A stretch of DNA of 11,820 nucleotides from contig JAKDMK010000037.1 of NCBI GenBank assembly GCA_030452365.1, positions 1 to 11,820 on the forward strand, in the 5' to 3' direction. Below the pieces are notes generated by a model. The model worked only from the letters and a program-made list of their open reading frames with translations. It was not told the origin of the DNA and did not search any database. Positions 7,360 to 11,820 of the stretch are shown here, in pieces. Positions within the stretch are counted from its first letter, which is position 1; every line of letters begins with the position of its first letter. The position numbers and the translations under genes are program-made. This DNA comes from Nitrococcus sp. (lineage in GTDB: Bacteria > Pseudomonadota > Gammaproteobacteria > Nitrococcales > Nitrococcaceae).

Positions 7360-7700
7360 GGGGCATGCGAGGAGCTTTTAGGAACCGTCAGAACGGCCTT
7401 GCGGAACCGGTAGCGTGTGCCGGATGCCAGCAGTGAGAGTATGGTGCTGCTCCAGCGCCGCTAGCACATCGAGCTCAGCATATTGTAGCGCGCCTCGAAC
7501 CGATCGGTCGGTGCAAAAGAGCAGAGGATAACATGTATTTAAGTCCTTAAAATTACATGTTTGTGTTTGATCTCACGTGCGATTTGCTGCGCGCCTACCG
7601 TGGCCGCTGCAGTAAGACCGCAGATCCGGAGCTTGCGCGCGCGAGTGCCAAGCCTTATACCTCCTAGGCAACCACAGGCACTGCCGCACGACGAGGCAGC
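7360..7700. other. Intergenic stretch between tRNA promoter and the glutamate-cysteine ligase gene
   Basis: This is about 340 bases with no gene I can support. It must hold the promoter of the plus-strand ligase gene, but no convincing -35/-10 pair was found. An AT-rich palindrome lies at 7530-7561. On the minus strand two short stretches read like protein: 7380-7490, containing ALQYAELDVLAALEQHH and ending in TAA, and about 7556-7640, containing GLTAAATVGAQQIAREIKHK. They lie in different frames and stop inside or beside the palindrome. They could be traces of a broken gene, or chance. Confidence 0.4.
7530..7561. repeat. AT-rich palindrome upstream of the glutamate-cysteine ligase gene
   Basis: AACATGTA and TTTAAG are mirrored by CTTAAA and TACATGTT around a two-base centre, with two extra bases (AT) in the right arm. 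That gives 14 matched pairs. It stands out from the GC-rich surroundings and lies about 140 bases ahead of the ligase start. No T-run follows on either strand, so an operator or a cruciform-type site fits better than a terminator. No regulator is identified. Confidence 0.55.
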
Positions 7701-9068
7701 ATGACACAGGCAAGAGCATCAGTATCCGAAGAGCCCATCACCGACCAGCGCCAGCTGGTTGAATATCTTGCAAAAGGGGGCAAGCCGAAGTCGCGTTGGC
7801 GCATCGGTACGGAGCACGAAAAGTTCGTGTTTCGGCTCGCGGATCTGCGGCCGGTCCCCTACGAAGGCCGGGCCGGGATCGGAGTCTTTCTCGAGGCCAT
7901 GACGGCATTTGGCTGGGAACCATTGCTAGAGGATGGCCGGGCCGTTGCGTTGCAGCGCGGCGCAGCGGCGGTAACCTTGGAGCCAAGCGGCCAGGTGGAG
8001 CTCTCGGGGGAGCCTCTGGCGAGCCTGCATCAAAGCTGCGAGGAGGTCAACGCTCATCTGCGGGAGGTGCGCCAGATCGCCGACCACCTCGGGTTAGGGT
8101 TGATTGGGCTTGGTTTTCAACCACTGTGGCGCCGAGATCAGATGCCATGGATGCCCAAAGCCCGTTACGCGATCATGCGCCGTTACATGCCGCAGCGAGG
8201 CTCGTTGGGGCTCGATATGATGACTCGTACCTGCGGTGTACAGGTCAATCTCGACTACCGCGACGAGGCCGATATGATCCGCAAGCTGCGTGTCGGCCTT
8301 GCCCTGCAACCGGTGGCGACCGCTTTGTTTGCCAATTCCCCCTTCTACGAGGGAGCTCCGAGCGAGTATCTGAGTTATCGCAGCCTGATCTGGACCGATA
8401 CCGATCCGGATCGGTGCGGGATGCTGCCGTTTGTGTTCGACCACGGCATGGGCTTTGAGCGCTATGTCGAGCATGCCCTGGACGTACCCATGTACTTCAT
8501 CCGCCGCCAGGGGCATTACATCGACGCTAGCGGCCAGTCGTTTCGTGACTTCCTCGCGGGCCGCCTGCCGGCGCTACCGGGTCACTTGCCAATCATGAGC
8601 GACTGGGAGGACCATCTCACAACACTGTTTTCCGAGGTGCGCCTGAAGCAATTCCTGGAGATGCGCGGCGCCGATGCGGGCCCATGGGGCCGGCTGTGTG
8701 CGCTGCCCGCGTTCTGGGTCGGACTGCTCTACGACGAGGTGGCGTTGGATGCGGCGAGCGATCTCATCGCAGACTGGACGCAGGAGGAGCGCGAGGCGCT
8801 GCGCACCGACGCGCCCCGCTGGGGGCTGCGAACGCCGTTTCGCGGTCGTACGCTGCAGGAGGTGGCGCGGGAGGTTGTCGGGATCGCGGAGCAGGGCCTG
8901 CGGCGGCGCGCCTGTTTAAATGAGGCCGGTAATGATGAAACCCGGTTCTTGGCCGAATTGCGCGAAATCGCGGAGTCTGGCATCACACCCGCCGAGCGCC
9001 TGCTCGAGTCCTGGGAACAGCGTTGGCATCACAGAGTCGAGCCGGTGTTCGAGGAATATGCCTACTGA
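7701..9068 (+). CDS. gshA: Glutamate-cysteine ligase, plant/alphaproteobacterial type
   Basis: The enzyme joins glutamate and cysteine through the gamma-carboxyl with ATP, the first and limiting step of glutathione synthesis. The 455-residue product belongs to the GCS2 superfamily and resembles the plant chloroplast/alphaproteobacterial group, not the E. coli GshA fold family. Seen motifs are RIGTEHEKF (34-42), GSLGLDMMTRTCGVQVNLDY (167-186), ALQPVATALFANSPF (201-215), WTDTDPDR (231-238), YALDVPMYF-like EHALDVPMYF (257-266), and EMRGADAGPWGRLCALPAFW (320-339). The C-terminus EPVFEEYAY is also family-typical. The ATG at 7701 has GAGG four bases upstream. Plant members are redox-regulated through disulfides. 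Several cysteines are present (including 178, 239, 333), but equivalence is not shown. No gshB lies in the window. The gene converges with the next one, leaving six bases between stop codons. Confidence 0.93.
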   Translation: MTQARASVSEEPITDQRQLVEYLAKGGKPKSRWRIGTEHEKFVFRLADLRPVPYEGRAGIGVFLEAMTAFGWEPLLEDGRAVALQRGAAAVTLEPSGQVELSGEPLASLHQSCEEVNAHLREVRQIADHLGLGLIGLGFQPLWRRDQMPWMPKARYAIMRRYMPQRGSLGLDMMTRTCGVQVNLDYRDEADMIRKLRVGLALQPVATALFANSPFYEGAPSEYLSYRSLIWTDTDPDRCGMLPFVFDHGMGFERYVEHALDVPMYFIRRQGHYIDASGQSFRDFLAGRLPALPGHLPIMSDWEDHLTTLFSEVRLKQFLEMRGADAGPWGRLCALPAFWVGLLYDEVALDAASDLIADWTQEEREALRTDAPRWGLRTPFRGRTLQEVAREVVGIAEQGLRRRACLNEAGNDETRFLAELREIAESGITPAERLLESWEQRWHHRVEPVFEEYAY

Positions 9069-9074
9069 ACAGTG

Positions 9075-9536
9075 TCAGAAATCGAGCACCTTGGGTTGAA
9101 CCAGGCGTAAGTAGTCCTGCCAGGCGAGCAACATGACTTCGGACTGCGACCCGGCATTGAAGGCGATTTCCTGAGCGCGGGAGAGTTCCCGGCTCACATA
9201 GGTTTCCATCCCGAACAGATTGCCGAACGGGGGCATCGCGCCGAGATCACAGCCTGGGAAGCGATCCTGGAACTCCGACTCCGAGGCCAGTACGGCGCGT
9301 GTGGCACCCACGGCGCGCGCTAGACGCGGCAAGTCCACCCGGCGCATGGCCGGGATAGCCACTAGGGCAAGACATCCATTCAAGCTGACCATCACGGTCT
9401 TGGCAAACTGCCGGCCGGAAACGTGCGCCGCCTGCGCAATGCCCTGCGCCGTGAATGCCGGCGAGTGCTGAATGATCAAATAATTGATCTCGTTCTGGTT
9501 GAGGAATTGTCTGAGCTGCTCGGCAGGCATCGCCAT
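9075..9536 (-). CDS. YbaK/EbsC-family aminoacyl-tRNA deacylase-like protein
   Basis: Proteins with this domain hydrolyse mischarged aminoacyl-tRNAs in trans (YbaK, ProXp types) or resemble the prolyl-tRNA synthetase editing domain. The 153-residue product has an N-terminal EQLRQFLNQNEINYLIIQHS, then AFTAQGIAQAAHVSGRQFAKTVMV. Lys46 in that block sits at the conserved position of the family. The signature loop GAMPPFGNLFGM (99-110) and the closing EIAFNAGSQSEVM and LVQPKVLDF follow. I place the start at the ATG at 9536-9534, where similarity begins. The next ATG, two codons on, is nearly as likely, and both have weak ribosome sites. An upstream ATG at 9611 would add a Cys/Arg-rich leader with no family counterpart. 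The substrate cannot be told from sequence. The gene stands alone, divergent from the mtfA-like gene and convergent with gshA. Confidence 0.88.
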   Translation of the reverse strand: MAMPAEQLRQFLNQNEINYLIIQHSPAFTAQGIAQAAHVSGRQFAKTVMVSLNGCLALVAIPAMRRVDLPRLARAVGATRAVLASESEFQDRFPGCDLGAMPPFGNLFGMETYVSRELSRAQEIAFNAGSQSEVMLLAWQDYLRLVQPKVLDF

Positions 9537-9804
9537 GTCCGTGTCGTGGCAGGCTTGGGCAGGTGCCCATACGCATCGCTCGCAGCACCGTACCGATCGC
9601 ACCCATTGCATGGGTTTCGGCTCGGCACAGGATACGAAACCGCGGGATCAACTAATTAAGCGTAGTCGATCACGGAGCATTGCGCCCGCCCCGAGCCTCA
9701 GCACGGCGCGTTGACAATAGCTGTGCAAGGATGAGCAAAGTGCGTAGCTGGATTTTTGGGAAGCGATTACCGCTCGTCGCCCGTTCCGATGCAGGAAGAT
9801 CGCC
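9537..9804. promoter_or_regulatory. Divergent intergenic region between the YbaK-family and mtfA-like genes
   Basis: The region should hold promoters for both flanking genes. On the plus strand a perfect -35 hexamer TTGACA occurs at 9711-9716, but no good -10 follows at 16-18 bases (AGCAAA or CAAAGT are poor). A short inverted repeat, GGTTTCG (9613-9619) with CGAAACC (9635-9641), could form a seven-pair stem or bind a regulator. CCCAT/ATGGG at 9602-9614 is a smaller palindrome overlapping it. A 25-codon frame (9731-9808) overlaps the start of the next gene. Confidence 0.4.
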
Positions 9805-9808
9805 GTGA
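9731..9808 (+). CDS. Possible 25-codon leader peptide overlapping the mtfA-like start
   Basis: The frame starts ATG AGC AAA at 9731 and would encode a small basic peptide beginning MSKVRSWIFGKRLPLV. It ends at a TGA at 9806-9808 that overlaps the GTG start of the next gene as GTGA. Such an overlap allows translational coupling. The Shine-Dalgarno-like AAGG touches the ATG, which is too close for good initiation. It may be chance. Confidence 0.2.
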   Translation: MSKVRSWIFGKRLPLVARSDAGRSP

Positions 9809-10602
9809 CAAGCTGGCTGTGGCGCTGGCGGCAAGAACGCATTCTGGCCCGCAAGCGGATAGCGCAAGATCTATGGCAGGAGGTGATCGCCGCCCAGCCC
9901 TTGCTCGCCCGCCTTAGCGTGCCGGCGCGCCAACGGTTGCATGACCTCGCCACGCTGCTGGCGGCCGAAAAGCGCTTCTACGGCGCCGCGGGTTTCGAGG
10001 TGGATGCTCGGCAGATCGCCACGATCGCGGCGCTGGGGTGCTTGCCGGTCCTGGAGCTGGGTCTCGATTGGTACCGAGGCTGGTACAGCATCCTAGTCTA
10101 CCCCGGCGGCTTCCGCGCCCGCCATGAGTATCGAGATGACTCTGGACTGGTGCACGAGCAGGTGTCGGATCTGATCGGCGAAGCCTGGGATTCCGGGCCG
10201 CTCATTCTCTCCTGGGAAGACATCCAGGACGGCGCGGCGCTAGATGGCTACAATGTGATTCTGCACGAATTCGCGCATAAGCTCGACATGAGGAACGGCA
10301 CCGCCAACGGCATGCCCCCGCTGCATCGGGACATGTCACGGCAGGACTGGACCCGGGCCTTCACGGCGGCCTGGAATAAGGCCCAAGCCGCGGTGGCAGC
10401 GGGACAAGAGCCGGTGCTCGACCACTACGCTCTGGAATCGCCCGGCGAGTTCTTCGCGGTGGCCTGCGAGGCTTTCTTCGAGCTGCCCGAACGGCTCAAC
10501 GACGGCTATCCCGCGGTCTACGAGCAGCTACGCCGCTTCTTCCGCCAGGATCCGCTCGAACAATCCGTGCCCGATCAAGAATCCACCGCAGGGAGGAAGT
10601 GA
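9805..10602 (+). CDS. mtfA: MtfA-like zinc-dependent peptidase (M90 family)
   Basis: E. coli MtfA is a cytoplasmic zinc aminopeptidase that binds the repressor Mlc and so affects glucose PTS expression. The 265-residue product carries HEFAH (154-158), the zinc-binding HExxH motif with catalytic Glu155. The expected third ligand is Glu215 in SPGEFFAVACEAFF, equivalent to Glu212 of E. coli. Other shared blocks are LPVLELGLDWYRGWYSILVYPGGF (split over 80-103), GLVHEQVSD, SGPLILSWEDIQDG and FYQQDP-like FFRQDPLEQ. Residues 1-40 are basic and Trp-rich and less conserved. The GTG start at 9805 has AGGA eight bases upstream. The stop overlaps the next start as GTGATG. No mlc or ptsG lies nearby, so the regulatory role known in E. 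coli should not be assumed here. Confidence 0.92.
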   Translation: MTSWLWRWRQERILARKRIAQDLWQEVIAAQPLLARLSVPARQRLHDLATLLAAEKRFYGAAGFEVDARQIATIAALGCLPVLELGLDWYRGWYSILVYPGGFRARHEYRDDSGLVHEQVSDLIGEAWDSGPLILSWEDIQDGAALDGYNVILHEFAHKLDMRNGTANGMPPLHRDMSRQDWTRAFTAAWNKAQAAVAAGQEPVLDHYALESPGEFFAVACEAFFELPERLNDGYPAVYEQLRRFFRQDPLEQSVPDQESTAGRK

Positions 10603-10775
10603 TGAGCGAGCTTGCAGTCATAACCGGAGCGAGCAGCGGCATTGGGCGGGCAATGGCACAACGGCTGGCAACAGAGGGCTTGTCGGTGATCTCAGTCGGC
10701 CGCCGCAGTGCCCCACTCGAGGCGCTCGCCCAGGAGTGGGACGTCCAGGAACACGCGGCTCGACTCAGGCAATGA
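10602..10775 (+). pseudogene. Truncated short-chain dehydrogenase/reductase (57-codon N-terminal stub)
   Basis: The product MSELAVITGASSGIGRAMAQ continues for 57 residues and then stops. It contains the Rossmann-fold cofactor motif TGASSGIG (8-15) and a GRR after the second strand (33-35), which favours NADP. Everything past the second beta-alpha unit is missing, including the NNAG motif and the catalytic Ser-Tyr-Lys. Family members are about 240-260 residues, so it cannot be an active dehydrogenase. After about residue 47 the sequence no longer looks like the family, which points to an internal deletion joining it to the next gene. The start overlaps the mtfA stop (ATGA, 10602-10604) and has GGGAGGAAG upstream. 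Its stop overlaps the hydrolase start, so it may still serve translational coupling. Confidence 0.75.
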
Positions 10776-11650
10776 GTGCGCCGGAGCTAAACACGCGCAG
10801 CCGGGATCTGAGCATTCGCGGCCTACGCTATCGTATCTACGAGTGGGGCGAGAGCGGCAGGCCGCCGTTGCTGTTGCTGCACGGCTGGATGGATAGCGGG
10901 ATCACGTTCCGGTTTCTCGCCCACGCCCTGGGCTCAAACTTCCACTGCCTGGCACCGGACTGGCGCGGCTTTGGCCATACCGACAGGGCGTCTGGCGGCT
11001 ACTGGTTTGCCGATTACCTGGCTGATCTGGATGTGCTGCTGGAGCGCCTCTTCCCAGAGCGCGCTGTTACGCTGGTCGGCCATAGTATGGGCGGCAATGT
11101 CGCCTGCCTCTACGCGGGAGTGCGACCGCGACGGGTGCAATACCTGATCTCCATCGAGGGGTTCGGCCTCGCGGAGAGCGAGCCGGGAGAGGCGCCCGAG
11201 CGCTATAGCCGGTGGCTTGACAGCCTGCGCGAACCGCTGCAAGCGCGCCGACTCAACTCTTATGCCGCACTGGCCGAATATCTACTGCAGCGGCAGCCAG
11301 GGCTCGATCGCGAGCGAGCCGAGGCGCTTGCTCGGGATTGGGCCTACCACACGGACGACGGTGTCTTTCTCAGAGGCGATCCGGCACACAGGCGGCCCAA
11401 TCCGGTGCTCTATCGGCTGGACGAGGCCATGGCCTGCTGGCGCCGCATCACGGCCCCGGTGCTCTGGGTTTATGGCGAACGCTCCGCTTATGTAGCAAAG
11501 CTGCGCGAGCTCGGTGACTGGGCGCAGCGCACTGGCTGCTTCCGCAATTTCCGCGAAGCGCCCGTGCCCGAATCGGGACATTCCGTGCACCATGAGCAGC
11601 CACAGGCGCTGGCGCGGGCTATGCGTTCGTTTCTGGGCACGCATGAGTGA
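10772..11650 (+). CDS. Alpha/beta hydrolase
   Basis: The 292-residue product is a typical alpha/beta-fold hydrolase. It shows an HGW oxyanion-hole motif (37-39), the DWRGFG strand-turn (63-68), the nucleophile elbow GHSMGG with Ser105 (103-108), and SGH with catalytic His270. The acid position, normally Asp after strand 6 or 7, reads VYGERS, giving Glu236 as a possible acid. The cap region (about 135-215) is Arg-rich and specific. The substrate (ester, lactone, epoxide) cannot be told. The start ATG at 10772 overlaps the upstream TGA (ATGA), and its own ribosome site (CAGG, close) is weak, implying coupling to the dehydrogenase stub. A GTG at 10736 would add 12 residues, but it lies inside the stub. 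A palindrome follows 10 bases after the stop. Confidence 0.88.
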   Translation: MSAPELNTRSRDLSIRGLRYRIYEWGESGRPPLLLLHGWMDSGITFRFLAHALGSNFHCLAPDWRGFGHTDRASGGYWFADYLADLDVLLERLFPERAVTLVGHSMGGNVACLYAGVRPRRVQYLISIEGFGLAESEPGEAPERYSRWLDSLREPLQARRLNSYAALAEYLLQRQPGLDRERAEALARDWAYHTDDGVFLRGDPAHRRPNPVLYRLDEAMACWRRITAPVLWVYGERSAYVAKLRELGDWAQRTGCFRNFREAPVPESGHSVHHEQPQALARAMRSFLGTHE

Positions 11651-11660
11651 TGGCTAGCCG

Positions 11661-11712
11661 AGGGCCTGTTGACATTCACCCACGGCGTCACGGGTAAATG
11701 TCAACAGGCCCT
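11661..11712. repeat. Near-perfect palindrome downstream of the alpha/beta hydrolase
   Basis: Arms 11661-11681 and 11692-11712 pair at 20 of 21 positions around a 10-base loop. The outer 16 bases, AGGGCCTGTTGACATT, are perfect. The single mismatch (C at 11677 against A) becomes a G-U pair in minus-strand RNA. No T-run follows in either direction, so it is either a factor-assisted terminator for convergent genes or a palindromic mobile or REP-like element. It differs in sequence from the two palindromes in the operon. Confidence 0.75.
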
Positions 11713-11820
11713 AGTCCCTCCCCGCTACGCTCAGACAGCGTCGGCACGCAGATCAGAATCCGGGACTCAACTTCACCATCCCACTCGGCCTCCTTAAGAC
11801 CAGACAAGTCCCAGTGTTGC
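11688..11820 (-). CDS. 3' end of an unidentified reading frame entering from outside the window
   Basis: A minus-strand frame is open from the window edge to a TGA at 11690-11688. It reads HWDLSGLKEAEWDGEVES and continues RILICVPTLSERSGEG, a plausible mixed protein sequence with reasonable codon use. I do not recognise the family. The last codons (GPVDIYP and the stop) are read from the right arm and loop of the palindrome at 11661-11712. If the gene is real, its native C-terminus was probably replaced by that element. It would converge with the hydrolase. With only 44 codons visible, this may also be chance. Confidence 0.4.
   Translation of the reverse strand, partial: QHWDLSGLKEAEWDGEVESRILICVPTLSERSGEGLGPVDIYP

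Noticed and set aside
9537..9611. 25-residue Cys-rich extension of the YbaK-family protein
   Set aside because: Family similarity begins at the internal ATG, and the extension has no known motif.
9711..9740. Complete sigma-70 promoter for the mtfA-like gene based on TTGACA
   Set aside because: No acceptable -10 hexamer lies at the right spacing, so only the -35-like hexamer is recorded.
1..11820. CRISPR array, defence island, toxin-antitoxin pair or prophage
   Set aside because: No regularly spaced repeats, cas-like genes, paired small toxin genes, integrase or phage structural genes were seen. The content is mainly core housekeeping.

Overview
The window comes from a moderately GC-rich bacterium, most likely a gammaproteobacterium. 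The main reason is the gene order on the minus strand: initiator tRNA, rimP, nusA, infB, rbfA, truB, rpsO, pnp. This is the metY-nusA-infB-rpsO-pnp arrangement known from Escherichia coli and relatives. Several proteins (S15, NusA with two C-terminal acidic repeats, long-form IF2) also resemble the gammaproteobacterial versions. The genus cannot be fixed from the sequence alone. The plant/alphaproteobacterial-type glutamate-cysteine ligase is unlike that of the enterics.

Layout. From 7316 down to 1 (minus strand) lies the translation/transcription operon: initiator tRNA, two tandem intrinsic-terminator-like hairpins, then rimP, nusA, infB, rbfA, truB, rpsO and the first 122 codons of pnp. The products act in 30S maturation (RimP, RbfA, S15), transcription elongation and termination (NusA), translation initiation (tRNA-fMet, IF2), tRNA pseudouridylation (TruB) and RNA decay (PNPase). 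A good sigma-70-type promoter sits ahead of rpsO. Two large palindromic elements interrupt the operon, one between infB and rbfA (2274-2432) and one between rbfA and truB (1693-1783).

From 7317 to 7700 is a gene-poor stretch holding the probable tRNA promoter and an AT-rich palindrome. On the plus strand follows a plant-type glutamate-cysteine ligase gene (7701-9068), which converges with a YbaK-family deacylase gene (9075-9536, minus). After a divergent 268-base spacer comes a tightly overlapping plus-strand cluster: an mtfA-like zinc peptidase gene, a 57-codon stub of a short-chain dehydrogenase, and an alpha/beta hydrolase gene. Downstream is a third palindrome (11661-11712). The end of a minus-strand reading frame entering from beyond the window runs into it.

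Most of the window is conserved core biology. The points that deserve a second look are the three palindromic elements, whose internal transition mismatches all remain G-U pairable only in minus-strand RNA; the tandem hairpins that could attenuate the nusA operon; the U1-U72 initiator tRNA; and the dehydrogenase remnant held in a translationally coupled cluster. I saw no sign of a new defence or mobile-gene system.
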